Positions 24,874 through 33,584 of a DNA stretch of 64,000 nt are shown one piece after another. The position numbers and the translations under genes were made by a program. The notes under the pieces were generated by a model that had not been told where the DNA came from, did not search any database, and was given only the letters and a program-made list of their open reading frames with translations. Position 1 is the stretch's first letter, and the number at the start of each line of letters is the position of its first letter. Source of the stretch: Kribbella sandramycini (GTDB lineage: Bacteria > Actinomycetota > Actinomycetes > Propionibacteriales > Kribbellaceae); the NCBI RefSeq assembly GCF_013131805.1, contig NZ_JABJRC010000015.1:1-64000 (forward strand). Direction: 5' to 3'.

Positions 24874-25878
24874 GTGACCGACGCACGCCCGAAGCGGCCC
24901 GCGACCATCCATGAGGTGGCCCGGCTGGCCGGGGTTTCGCACACCACGGTGTCGCGCTACCTGCAGGACCACGACAGCGTGAAACCCAAGACCCGGGTCA
25001 AGGTCGAGTTCGCCGTGAAAACCCTGGATTACCGGCCGAATCTGGTCGCCCGGTCGATGCGGACCCGGCGGACGAACCGGCTCGCGATCGTGCTCGCGGC
25101 CGGTTCCCACTTCCCCGGCCGGCAGCTTGCCGCGGCGTCCGGAACGGCCCATCAGGCGGGCTACCAGGTGGATGTGGTGAGTGTCGAGGGCGGCCCGCGG
25201 GCGCGGTCGGCGCGGATTGACGATTTGGCGCGTTCGGGGCAGGTCGACGGAATTCTTGCGATTTCCTCGATAATAAGCCGGAGTAAATCCGCGGGCGGGG
25301 TTCCGGTGGTCGAGAGTGAGAATTACGACGAGAAGCTGCATGTGCTGGGCGAGCTGGCCGGCGCGGCCGAGGTGCGGGAGATCGTCGAGTACCTGGCCGG
25401 CCTCGGCCACGAAACATTTCTGCACGTCGCGGGTGATCAGACCTTCGCCTCGGCCCGTAACCGCAAGAGTGTCTACCTCGCGACGATCGAGCGCCTCGGC
25501 CTGCGGTCGGTCGGCGTGCTCGGCGGCGAGTGGTCCGCGCAATGCGGTTTCGACGCTATCACCAGCCTCCCGGAGGGCTGCGGCGTCACTGCGGTCGTGG
25601 CCGCCAACGACGTCGTCGCGACCGGCGTCGTCCGCGGCGCACTGTCCCGTGGCTGGCGCGTTCCGGACGATCTGAGCGTTTTCGGCTGGGACGACGAGGA
25701 GATCGCCCGCTTCACCACGCCGTCCCTGTCCACCGTCGCCGTCGACCGGGAGGGCCAGGGCCGGGACGGCATCCATCGGCTGCTCGCCGCCATCAACGGC
25801 GAGCCCGCGCCGCAGCCCGTGACCCGCAAGGTCAACCAGCTGATCTTCCGGGAGTCCACTGCGCCGCCACCGTCCTAG
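24874..25878 (+). CDS. LacI-family transcriptional regulator
   Basis: 334 residues. The N-terminal LacI helix-turn-helix is at about 9-58 (TIHEVARLAGVSHTTVSRYL, hinge RPNLVARSMRT). A periplasmic-binding-protein-like sensor domain follows, ending in PDDLSVFGWDDEEIARFTTP and the C-terminal RESTAPPPS. GTG start. Divergently transcribed from the Lpl-type transporter and dehydrogenase operon, which it probably represses until the sugar binds. Confidence 0.92.
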   Translation: MTDARPKRPATIHEVARLAGVSHTTVSRYLQDHDSVKPKTRVKVEFAVKTLDYRPNLVARSMRTRRTNRLAIVLAAGSHFPGRQLAAASGTAHQAGYQVDVVSVEGGPRARSARIDDLARSGQVDGILAISSIISRSKSAGGVPVVESENYDEKLHVLGELAGAAEVREIVEYLAGLGHETFLHVAGDQTFASARNRKSVYLATIERLGLRSVGVLGGEWSAQCGFDAITSLPEGCGVTAVVAANDVVATGVVRGALSRGWRVPDDLSVFGWDDEEIARFTTPSLSTVAVDREGQGRDGIHRLLAAINGEPAPQPVTRKVNQLIFRESTAPPPS

Positions 25879-25911
25879 CGAAACTGCTTACTCGTGGGTA
25901 ACCTGGCCTGC

Positions 25912-26373
25912 ATGGCTACACAGGTGATGGCGATGTGGGAGCGGTTGCGGGCGGTCCCGGGCGGCGATCGGGTGTTTTCGCGGGCGTTCACCTGGAAGGC
26001 GCCGTACTTCCGGTCGATCCGGCCGCGGTTCGTCCAGGTCGGTCCGAACTACGCCTCCCTGGTGCTGCCCAAGCGGCGGGCGGTGCACAACCACATCGGC
26101 ACTGTGCACGCCATCGCGGTCTGCAACGGCCTGGAGGCCGCCATGGGCGCGCTGGCCGAGGCGACCATCCCCACTGGCAAGCGCTGGCTGCCGAAGGGCA
26201 TGGAGGTCGCCTACCTCGCCAAGTCGACGTCCGACCTCACCTGCTCGGCCGAAACCGACCCTGACGACTGGACCGCCGGCCCCGACGTACCGGTGCGGGT
26301 GAAAGCGACGCGCGACGACGGCACGGTCGTCGTCGAAGGCACCATCAACCTGTGGGTCACCGACCGGAAATAG
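25912..26373 (+). CDS. DUF4442 hotdog-fold protein, possible thioesterase
   Basis: 153 residues from ATG 25912. A GTG at 25894 would add six residues, and neither has a strong ribosome site. The pattern FTWKAPYFRSIRPRFVQVGP with RRAVHNHIGTVHAIAVCNG matches DUF4442 hotdog proteins, related to acyl-CoA thioesterases. The substrate is unknown and no catalytic residues can be assigned with confidence. A single gene following the LacI regulator. Confidence 0.8.
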   Translation: MATQVMAMWERLRAVPGGDRVFSRAFTWKAPYFRSIRPRFVQVGPNYASLVLPKRRAVHNHIGTVHAIAVCNGLEAAMGALAEATIPTGKRWLPKGMEVAYLAKSTSDLTCSAETDPDDWTAGPDVPVRVKATRDDGTVVVEGTINLWVTDRK

Positions 26374-26412
26374 CGATGCCAGCGCCGCACCGGCTCACGT
26401 AGGGTCGACCGG

Positions 26413-27573
26413 GTGACTGATGCGCTGCGGGTCGTCGACATCACCGAGGAACACCTGGACTCGGTCTGGCAGGTCAGAGCGAGATCGTTCGGGCCCGGTG
26501 GGGACAAGGACGAGTTCCGCAAGAGCGCACTGGGGTTCATTGCCGACGGTCGGTATGTCGGTGTGGCCGCAGGAGACGAGGTGGTTGCCGCAGGGCGGAT
26601 CTGGCCGTTCGAGCAGTGGTGGTCCGGACGCCGAGTGCCGATGGCCGGAGTGGCCGGTGTGATCGTCGCACCGGAGTACCGCGGCCGCGGCGTCGGCAGC
26701 CTGCTGATGCGCGGAGTCATGCAGCGCGCTGTGGAGAAGGGCTATCCGCTGTCCGGCCTCTACCCGGCGACCACAGTGCTGTACCGCCACCTCGGCTACG
26801 AGTTCGGCGGCGCGCGCTACAAGTTCACCTTCCAGTCCGCGGACCTGCGCGTGCTCGGTGGCAAGGACGTGTCGGTACGCCGAGCCGGACGCGCTGACGC
26901 GCAGCTGTTCATCGAACTCGCGTCGAAGCTCCACCAGGCGCGCCGTTCGAACGGACCGCTGATCTGGCCGCTCAGCGAGATCGAGAGCTGGCTGGGCGAT
27001 GACGACAACTTCGCGTACGTCGCCGACGACGGTTTCGTCGTCTACAACTGGGCCGACGGCAACCTGGACATCGACGAGCTCATCGCGGGTTCCGAAGCGA
27101 CCACTCGGGCCTTGCTGGCCACCGTCGGCTCCGGTGCGTCGATCGCCAAGTCCGTCAACGTTTTCAGCGCGCCCTACGACCCTGTGCACCTGCTGGCCGA
27201 GCACGAGGCGGACGGCGATGCCCGCGTCGGTCGTTGGATGCTGCGGCTGCTCGACGCCCCGGCCGCGATTGCCGCGCGCGGGTTTGCCCCGGTCGCGCTG
27301 GAAGCCGATCTGCGCCTCGACGACTCGGAGTTCGCCGCCAACACAGGTGACTGGCGACTGTCGATCGCGGACGGCTCCGGTGCGCTGACGCCGGCTGCCG
27401 CATCCGCTGACGCACTGCGGCTCGGCGCGCGCGGATTGGCCGCTCTGTACGCCGGTACGCCGCTCGCCACGCTGCGCGGCGCCGGCCTCGCGAGCGGCGG
27501 ATCCGCGGCCGGCGACGCCGCTCTCGATGCCGCGTTCGGCGGCGGTTCGGCGTACATGCTCGACTTCTTCTGA
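26413..27573 (+). CDS. Eis-like GNAT N-acetyltransferase
   Basis: 386 residues with the Eis layout: an N-terminal GNAT domain with acetyl-CoA motif VIVAPEYRGRGVGSLLMRGV, a second degenerate GNAT-like domain, and a C-terminal SCP2-like part (GFAPVALEADLRLDD). The chain ends with aromatic residues plus free carboxylate (YMLDFF), which in Eis enzymes acts in catalysis. Eis proteins acetylate amines including aminoglycosides and histone-like or signalling proteins; the real substrate here is unknown. GTG start. Confidence 0.87.
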   Translation: MTDALRVVDITEEHLDSVWQVRARSFGPGGDKDEFRKSALGFIADGRYVGVAAGDEVVAAGRIWPFEQWWSGRRVPMAGVAGVIVAPEYRGRGVGSLLMRGVMQRAVEKGYPLSGLYPATTVLYRHLGYEFGGARYKFTFQSADLRVLGGKDVSVRRAGRADAQLFIELASKLHQARRSNGPLIWPLSEIESWLGDDDNFAYVADDGFVVYNWADGNLDIDELIAGSEATTRALLATVGSGASIAKSVNVFSAPYDPVHLLAEHEADGDARVGRWMLRLLDAPAAIAARGFAPVALEADLRLDDSEFAANTGDWRLSIADGSGALTPAAASADALRLGARGLAALYAGTPLATLRGAGLASGGSAAGDAALDAAFGGGSAYMLDFF

Positions 27574-27621
27574 GCGGGCGGCGCGTCGATTAACGGGGTG
27601 TCCGAACGGCCCGTTAGGGTG

Positions 27622-27637
27622 TCGAACAAACGTTCGG
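27622..27637 (+). promoter_or_regulatory. LexA (SOS) box before ruvC
   Basis: TCGAAC-AAAC-GTTCGG matches the actinobacterial SOS box TCGAAC-N4-GTTCGA at 11 of 12 specified positions. It lies 10 bases upstream of the ruvC ATG, just after a possible -10 TAGGGT (27615-27620). It predicts DNA-damage induction of ruvCAB. A second small palindrome, AACGGCCCGTT, is centred near 27610. Confidence 0.8.
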
Positions 27638-27646
27638 AGGTGGTCC

Positions 27647-28279
27647 ATGCGCGTGCTCGGCGTCGACCCGGGATTGACCCGGTGCGGGCTCGGCGTCGTG
27701 GAGGGCATGCCTGGGCGGCCGCCGGTGATGGTCGCGGTCGGGGTGATCCGGACGCCGGTCGAGGACGAGGTCGCCCAGCGGCTGGTCCGGATCGAGGCGG
27801 AGCTGGAGCAGTGGATCGCCGAGCACAAGCCGGATGCGGTGGCCGTGGAGCGGGTGTTCGCGCAGCACAACGTGCGGACGGTGATGGGCACGGCGCAGGC
27901 GTCCGGGGTGGCGATGGTGGTGGCCGCGCGGCGCGGGCTGCCGGTCGCGTTGCACACGCCGAGTGAGGTGAAGGCCGCGGTCACCGGGTCGGGCCGGGCC
28001 GGTAAGGAGCAGGTGACCTCGATGGTGACCAGGATCCTGCAGCTGCCCGAGCGTCCGACGCCCGCGGATGCCGCCGACGCGCTGGCGCTGGCGATCTGCC
28101 ATGTGTGGCGCGGTGGCGTGGCCGGCAAGTTGCAGCAGGCTGCGGCCGCCCGGGCCCATCTCGAGGCGCGGGCCGAGGCGCAGGCCCGGTTGCAGAAGGC
28201 GCGGTTGCGGGCGGCGGTCGAGGCCCAGCAGGGTAAGGCGGCACGGCAGGGCAGGACAGTGAGCGGAGGTTCGCGGTGA
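27647..28279 (+). CDS. ruvC: Holliday junction resolvase RuvC
   Basis: 210-residue endonuclease that cuts four-way junctions produced in recombination, working with RuvAB. The four acidic residues are visible: Asp7 (GVDPGLTRCG), Glu68 (AVERVF), and Asp141 and Asp144 (ADAADALALAICH). The C-terminal 40 residues are a basic Ala/Arg/Gln helix. Start chosen at the ATG after TTCGGAGGTGGTCC. It overlaps ruvA by 4 bases and is preceded by an SOS box. Confidence 0.97.
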   Translation: MRVLGVDPGLTRCGLGVVEGMPGRPPVMVAVGVIRTPVEDEVAQRLVRIEAELEQWIAEHKPDAVAVERVFAQHNVRTVMGTAQASGVAMVVAARRGLPVALHTPSEVKAAVTGSGRAGKEQVTSMVTRILQLPERPTPADAADALALAICHVWRGGVAGKLQQAAAARAHLEARAEAQARLQKARLRAAVEAQQGKAARQGRTVSGGSR

Positions 28280-28878
28280 TCGCGTTCGTACGGGGTCCGG
28301 TGGCGGCGATCGGCGTCGACAGCGCCGTGATCGAGGTCGGGGGAGTGGGGCTGCAGGTCTTCTGCGACCCCGGCACGCTGGCCGGGTTGCGCCCCGGTCA
28401 GGAGGCCCGGGTGGCGACGTCGATGGTCGTCCGGGAGGACTCGCTGACCCTCTACGGTTTCGCCGACGACGACGCCAAGAGCCTGTTCGAGCTGTTGCAG
28501 ACGGCGTCCGGCGTCGGTCCGCGGCTCGCGCAGGCCGCGCTGGCGGTGCTCAGCCCCGACCAGCTGCGGCAGGCGGTCGCCTCCGAAGACCTCGCCGTCC
28601 TGTGCAAGGTGCCGGGGATCGGTAAGAAGGGCGCGCAGCGGATCGTGCTGGAGCTGAAGGACAAGATCGGCGCCCCGTCGAAGACGGTGTCCGGCCGGCC
28701 GTTGCAGGCCGCGGAGGCCTGGCGCGACCAGGTGCACGCCGGTCTGGTCGGCCTCGGCTGGTCCGCGCGGGACGCCGAGGACGCCGTCACCGCGGTGTCG
28801 CCGCTGGCCGCCGACAACCCGAACCCGTCGGTGCCGGATCTGCTGCGGGCCGCGCTGCGCGTGCTCTCGAAGGCGTAA
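28276..28878 (+). CDS. ruvA: Holliday junction branch migration protein RuvA
   Basis: 200 residues. The N-terminal OB fold begins MIAFVRGPVAAIGVDSAVIE. The central helix-hairpin-helix pair contains SGVGPRLAQAALAVL and VPGIGKKGAQRIVLELKDK. The C-terminal domain III that contacts RuvB follows a Ser/Pro linker (QVHAGLVGLGWSARDAEDAV). GTG start overlapping the ruvC stop. Forms the tetramer that holds the junction open. Confidence 0.97.
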   Translation: MIAFVRGPVAAIGVDSAVIEVGGVGLQVFCDPGTLAGLRPGQEARVATSMVVREDSLTLYGFADDDAKSLFELLQTASGVGPRLAQAALAVLSPDQLRQAVASEDLAVLCKVPGIGKKGAQRIVLELKDKIGAPSKTVSGRPLQAAEAWRDQVHAGLVGLGWSARDAEDAVTAVSPLAADNPNPSVPDLLRAALRVLSKA

Positions 28879-28881
28879 GCG

Positions 28882-29928
28882 ATGGATGACAACGTCCGGC
28901 CGCTGGTCTCCGCGGACGCGGTGGATCTGGAGGAGCGCAAGATCGAGTCCGCGCTCCGGCCGCGGACGCTGGCCGAGTTCGGCGGGCAGCGCCGGGTCAG
29001 TGAGCAGCTGGAGCTCGTGCTGCACGCCGCCCGGGCCCGGCACCGTGCACCCGACCATGTGCTGCTGTCCGGCCCGCCCGGGCTGGGCAAGACGACGCTG
29101 GCGATGATCATCGCCGCCGAGCTGTCCGCGCCGCTGCGGGTGACGAGCGGGCCGGCCATCCAGCACGCCGGCGATCTGGCCGCGATCCTGTCCGGGCTCG
29201 GCGAGGGCGAGGTCCTCTTCCTGGACGAGATCCACCGGATGTCGCGGCCGGCCGAAGAGCTGCTCTACATGGCGATGGAGGACTTCCGCGTCGACGTGAT
29301 CGTCGGCAAGGGGCCGGGCGCGACCGCGATCCCGCTGGAGATCCCGCCGTTCACCCTCGTCGGCGCGACCACCCGGGCCGGGCTGCTGCCGGGCCCGCTG
29401 CGCGACCGGTTCGGTTTCACCGGGCATCTGGAGTTCTACGACGCCGCCGAGCTGGAGAAGATCGTCAACCGGTCGGCCGCGCTGCTCGAGGTCGACATCA
29501 CCCCCGAGGGCGCGGCCGAGATCGCGTCCCGCTCCCGCGGCACCCCCCGGATCGCGAACCGGCTGCTGCGGCGCGTCCGCGACTACGCCGAGGTCCGCGC
29601 CGACGGCATCATCACCCTGGCGCTGTCCAAGGCCGCGCTCGAGCTCTACGAGGTCGACAAGATGGGCCTCGACCGGCTCGACCGCTCGGTCCTCGACGCC
29701 TTGTGCCGGCGCTTCGGCGGCGGCCCGGTCGGCCTGTCCACCTTGGCCGTCGCGGTCGGTGAGGAGCGCGAGACCGTCGAGGAGGTCGCGGAGCCGTTCC
29801 TGGTCCGCACCGGCTACCTCGCCCGGACGCCGCGCGGCCGCGTCGCAACCCCGGCCGCCTGGCGGCATCTCGGGATGGCAGTGCCGAAAGGCGCAACGTT
29901 CGCGGACACGTTGTTCGACTCCGAGTGA
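28882..29928 (+). CDS. ruvB: Holliday junction helicase RuvB
   Basis: 348-residue AAA+ motor. Walker A is GPPGLGKTTLA (Lys70), Walker B LFLDEIHR, sensor 1 VGATTRAGLL, and arginine finger region GPLRDRFGF. The C-terminal winged helix contains GPVGLSTLAVAVGEERETVE. Starts three bases after the ruvA stop. Drives branch migration on the RuvA-junction complex. Confidence 0.97.
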   Translation: MDDNVRPLVSADAVDLEERKIESALRPRTLAEFGGQRRVSEQLELVLHAARARHRAPDHVLLSGPPGLGKTTLAMIIAAELSAPLRVTSGPAIQHAGDLAAILSGLGEGEVLFLDEIHRMSRPAEELLYMAMEDFRVDVIVGKGPGATAIPLEIPPFTLVGATTRAGLLPGPLRDRFGFTGHLEFYDAAELEKIVNRSAALLEVDITPEGAAEIASRSRGTPRIANRLLRRVRDYAEVRADGIITLALSKAALELYEVDKMGLDRLDRSVLDALCRRFGGGPVGLSTLAVAVGEERETVEEVAEPFLVRTGYLARTPRGRVATPAAWRHLGMAVPKGATFADTLFDSE

Positions 29929-30026
29929 TCGCGGAACATTTCGACGCAGAACGAACAGTCCGCAGCCGGAAAGCGAGTAACGCAAACGTGACCCGGTGTC
30001 GTGACGCGCTTGTTGGCGGCCGGGGT

Positions 30027-30055
30027 TAGACTCCCGGTGGCCTGACCTGAGGTCA
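30027..30055 (+). promoter_or_regulatory. Possible yajC promoter and 13-bp palindrome
   Basis: TAGACT at 30027-30032 is a plausible -10. TGACCTGAGGTCA at 30043-30055 is a perfect palindrome (6-bp arms, one central base) around the expected transcription start. The -35 is not convincing. The remaining leader to 30132 also holds a 7-bp inverted repeat, GCACGCT with AGCGTGC, near 30070-30091. Confidence 0.45.
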
Positions 30056-30132
30056 TTCCGCTGCGGCCTGCACGCTGTGAGCAGAGCGTGCGGGACGTTC
30101 GTACTCCCGATTCCGAAGGACTCTGAGACCCG

Positions 30133-30582
30133 ATGCAACTCCTCGCCTCCCCGTTGGCCTCTTCCGGAGGTGGCGGCATCACCCTGCTGCTGCCGCTGAT
30201 CCTGATCGTCGGGATGATCTGGTTCATGAGCCGCACGCAGCGCAAGCAGCGCGAGCGCCAGGCGGCGACCGTCGCGGCGCTGCAGCCCGGCACCAAGGTC
30301 GTCACCACCAGCGGCATGGTCGGCATCGTCGAGGAGACCGACGACGAGTACGTGACGCTGGAGATCTCCGACGGCGTCCTGGTCCAGGTGGTCAAGGCCG
30401 CCATCGGCCGCGTCATCCCGGACGAGGCCGAGCCGGAGACCGCGGACGAGGCGACCGACGACGTCGCCGACGAGGTGGGCGAGGTCACGGACCCGAGCAA
30501 GGACCCGGTCGACGTACCGGACGCCGGCCGGGACAAGGCTGACGGCAAGGTGCAGGACACGCCGAAGCACACCGAGAACTGA
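30133..30582 (+). CDS. yajC: Preprotein translocase subunit YajC
   Basis: 149-residue membrane protein, one N-terminal transmembrane segment (ITLLLPLILIVGMIWFMSRT) then the YajC core RKQRERQAATVAALQPGTKV and TTSGMVGIVEE. The C-terminal 50 residues are an acidic Asp/Glu tail longer than in most bacteria. YajC associates with SecDF and YidC. First gene of the yajC-secD-secF-apt run. Confidence 0.95.
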   Translation: MQLLASPLASSGGGGITLLLPLILIVGMIWFMSRTQRKQRERQAATVAALQPGTKVVTTSGMVGIVEETDDEYVTLEISDGVLVQVVKAAIGRVIPDEAEPETADEATDDVADEVGEVTDPSKDPVDVPDAGRDKADGKVQDTPKHTEN

Positions 30583-30663
30583 CATACCCCACTGACGGCC
30601 TGCGGCGCGCCTGGGCGCCCTCACGACGCCTAGGCCTGCCCAGAAGCAAAGGTTGAATCTGAC

Positions 30664-32409
30664 GTGGCAACTCCGACGACATCCCGCCCTGGTCGGCTCC
30701 TGCTTGCCCTGGGAGTCATCGTGGTCCTGCTGTTCGGGATCATGGGACTCACCAAGACCTGGAAGCCCAAGCTCGGTCTGGACCTGCGTGGCGGCACCAC
30801 CATCACGCTGACCGCCAAGAACGTCACCGGCGGCGGCCAGGTGACCTCCGAGCAGCTCAACGAGGCCAAGAACATCATCACGCAGCGCGTGAACGGGGCG
30901 GGTGTCGCGGAGGCCGACATCACCACCTCGGGCAACAACCACATCACGGTGGCGGTGCCCGGCGCGACGCGGGACAGCTTGGTGGCCCAGATCGGTCAGA
31001 CAGCCCTGCTGTACTTCCGGATCGTCTACGACGCGCAGGCGTCGCAGCAGATGCCGGTGCCGTCGACGACCCCGACCGGCACGCCCAAGCCGGGCTCGAC
31101 GCCGAAGCCGAGCACCACGCCGAAGCCGAGCACGTCGGTCAAGCCCAGCACGCCGGCCACGGCGACGCCGAACGGGCGGGCCTGGAGCAGCGCCCTCGGG
31201 CAGGCGACTCCGACCCCGACGCCGAAGCCGTCGGCCACCCCGACCCCGAAGCCGTCGACCCCGCCGGCCGCCCCGGGCGGCGACCCGCTCACCTACACCC
31301 CCGACGCGGCCACCCAGGCGGCGTTCGCGGCGTACAAGTGCGGTGACAAGCAGGAGGACGACCCGGCCAAGCCGCAGTTCGCCTGTGACAAGGGTGAGCA
31401 GTTCAAGTACCTGCTCGGTCCCGCGATCCTGAAGGGCACCGACCTGTCGGATGCCTCGGCCGGGATCCCGCAGGGCGGCCTGCAGTGGCAGGTGAACCTG
31501 GAGTTCACCGGCGAGGGCGGCAGCAAGTTCCTCAAGGCCACGCAGAACATCTCCCAGCGCGGCGAGGGCCAGAACCTGTTCGCGATCGTGCTGGACGGCG
31601 TCGCGATCTCCACCCCGAGCGTCTCGCAGCCGATCCCGGGCGGGACGGCGCAGATCACCGGTAGCTTCACCGAGGCCGAGGCCCGCGACCTGGCCAACGT
31701 GCTGAAGTTCGGCGCGCTGCCGGTCGCGTTCGACACCTCCTCGGTCGAGACCGTCTCGCCGCAGCTCGGCGGCGACCAGCTGTCGGCCGGAATTTACGCC
31801 GGTATCGCCGGGCTCGCGCTCGTCGTGCTGTTCTCGTTCCTGTACTACCGCGGTCTCGGCCTGGTCGTCGTGCTGTCGCTGGCGGTCGCGTCGATCCTGA
31901 CCTTCGCGATGGTGGTGCTGCTCGGCAAGGCGATCGGGTTCACGCTGACCCTGGCCGGGATCGCCGGTCTGATCGTGGCCATCGGTATCACCGCGGACTC
32001 GTTCGTCATCTACTTCGAGCGACTCCGCGACGAAGTCCGCGAAGGCCGCAGCCTGCGCTCCTCGGTGGAGACCGGCTGGGCCCGCGCCAAGCACACGATC
32101 ATCGCGGCCGACTCGATCTCGCTGCTGGCCGCGCTGGTGCTCTACATCCTGGCCGTCGGCAGCGTCCGCGGCTTCGCGTTCACGCTCGGCCTGACCACGC
32201 TGATCGACCTGGTCGTGGTGTTCGTCTTCACCAAGCCGCTGGTCACGCTGCTGGCCAAGACGAACTTCTTCGGTCACGGCCACAAACTGTCCGGTCTGGA
32301 TCCGGAGCATCTCGGCGTCGAGCGGCTGCCCGGCCACAGCGCCGGCCCGGCCGCGCCGCGCCCGCGCAAGTCGCCGTCCACGCGGAAGCCGATCGGAGGG
32401 GAGGTCTGA
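30664..32409 (+). CDS. secD: Protein translocase subunit SecD
   Basis: 581 residues. SecDF uses proton flow to pull secreted proteins across the membrane. Transmembrane segment 1 is at 11-30. The signature LGLDLRGGTTITL is at 37-49. The periplasmic domain includes LQWQVNLEFTGEGGSKF, and five C-terminal membrane segments follow, with GIAGLIVAIGITADSFVIYF. A Thr/Pro/Lys-rich low-complexity insert lies at about residues 131-207 in the periplasmic part, absent from textbook SecD. GTG start with a weak ribosome site (AAAGG). Confidence 0.96.
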   Translation: MATPTTSRPGRLLLALGVIVVLLFGIMGLTKTWKPKLGLDLRGGTTITLTAKNVTGGGQVTSEQLNEAKNIITQRVNGAGVAEADITTSGNNHITVAVPGATRDSLVAQIGQTALLYFRIVYDAQASQQMPVPSTTPTGTPKPGSTPKPSTTPKPSTSVKPSTPATATPNGRAWSSALGQATPTPTPKPSATPTPKPSTPPAAPGGDPLTYTPDAATQAAFAAYKCGDKQEDDPAKPQFACDKGEQFKYLLGPAILKGTDLSDASAGIPQGGLQWQVNLEFTGEGGSKFLKATQNISQRGEGQNLFAIVLDGVAISTPSVSQPIPGGTAQITGSFTEAEARDLANVLKFGALPVAFDTSSVETVSPQLGGDQLSAGIYAGIAGLALVVLFSFLYYRGLGLVVVLSLAVASILTFAMVVLLGKAIGFTLTLAGIAGLIVAIGITADSFVIYFERLRDEVREGRSLRSSVETGWARAKHTIIAADSISLLAALVLYILAVGSVRGFAFTLGLTTLIDLVVVFVFTKPLVTLLAKTNFFGHGHKLSGLDPEHLGVERLPGHSAGPAAPRPRKSPSTRKPIGGEV

Positions 32410-33584
32410 TGTCGAAGCTCGGACAGCTCGGGAACAAGCTGCACAAGGGTGAGGTCTCCTACGACTTCATCGGCAAGCGCAAGATCTGGTTCGTCGTCTC
32501 GATCGTCCTGGTCCTGCTCTCGCTGGGCGGCCTGTTCACCCGCGGCCTGGCGCTCGGGATCGAGTTCCGCGGCGGCGTCGAGTACGAGGCGAAGACCGCG
32601 GTCACCGACAGCACCGTGCAGGACTTCACCGACACGGTGAAGGCGCTGAACATCGACGGCCTGGGCGACCCGGTGGTCACCACGATCAACAACGAGCGGG
32701 TCCGGGTCCAGACCAAGCCGCTCGACCAGACCCAGGTCGTCACGGTCCGGAACGCGATCGCCAAGGAAGCCGGCATCGGCCCGGAGCAGGTCACCTCACA
32801 GCAGATCGGCGCCTCCTGGGGTGAGCAGATCGCGAACAAGGCGCTGATCGCGCTGGCGGTCTTCGTCGGCCTGGTCTTCCTCGTGATCTGGGCCTACTTC
32901 CGCGAGCCCAAGGCCTCGATGGCCGCGATCATCGCGCTGCTGCACGACGTCCTGATCACGGTCGGCATCTACGCGCTGATCGGTTTCGACGTCACGCCGG
33001 CCACCGTGATCGGCGTCCTGACCATCCTCGGGTACTCGCTGTACGACACGGTCGTGGTGTTCGACAAGGTCCGCGAGAACACCCGCGGGATCACCGGATC
33101 GAACCGCTACACCTACTCCGACGCCACCAACCTGGCCGTCAACCAGACCATCGTGCGCTCGATCAACACCACGCTGATCGCGCTGATGCCGGTCGGGGCG
33201 ATCCTGGCCGTCGGCGTCTGGGTGCTCGGCAGCGGCCCGCTGAAGGACCTGTCGCTGGCGCTGTTCGTCGGTATCGCCGTCGGCGCCTACTCGTCGATCT
33301 TCATCGCCCCGGCGCTGCTGGCGCTCTTCAAGGAGCGCGAGCCGGGCATGCAGGCGCTGAACCGCCGCGTGACCGCCAAGCGCGCCCAGGCCGCCGGTGG
33401 CGGGGCTGCCGTCAAGACCGGCGTCCAGGACAAGCTGGTCCCGGCGGGCTCGGGTGCGACCGCAGTGCAGGACGCGCCGCGGGCGACCGGTTCGGCGCCG
33501 ACGGCGGCGCCCCGGCCGATGAACACGACGGGCGCGGGCCGGCCGCAGCCGTCGCGGAAGCCGCGCTCGAAGCGCGGTAAGTAA
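32409..33584 (+). CDS. secF: Protein translocase subunit SecF
   Basis: 391 residues with six predicted membrane segments. Signatures: LGIEFRGGVEYE near the first periplasmic loop, and TILGYSLYDTVVVFDKVREN with the conserved Asp in membrane segment 4. A basic C-terminal tail of about 60 residues (rich in Ala, Gly, Arg, Lys) extends into the cytoplasm. Starts on the last base of the secD stop and ends on the first base of the apt start. Confidence 0.96.
   Translation: MSKLGQLGNKLHKGEVSYDFIGKRKIWFVVSIVLVLLSLGGLFTRGLALGIEFRGGVEYEAKTAVTDSTVQDFTDTVKALNIDGLGDPVVTTINNERVRVQTKPLDQTQVVTVRNAIAKEAGIGPEQVTSQQIGASWGEQIANKALIALAVFVGLVFLVIWAYFREPKASMAAIIALLHDVLITVGIYALIGFDVTPATVIGVLTILGYSLYDTVVVFDKVRENTRGITGSNRYTYSDATNLAVNQTIVRSINTTLIALMPVGAILAVGVWVLGSGPLKDLSLALFVGIAVGAYSSIFIAPALLALFKEREPGMQALNRRVTAKRAQAAGGGAAVKTGVQDKLVPAGSGATAVQDAPRATGSAPTAAPRPMNTTGAGRPQPSRKPRSKRGK

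Noticed and set aside
29929..30132. Leader between ruvB and yajC considered as an RNA gene or riboswitch
   Set aside because: Only short inverted repeats are present; no recognisable riboswitch core or stable extended fold.
26395..32337. 1980-residue minus-strand open frame
   Set aside because: It is antisense to the acetyltransferase, ruvCAB, yajC and secD, all with clear motifs. GC-rich genes routinely leave such antisense frames open.
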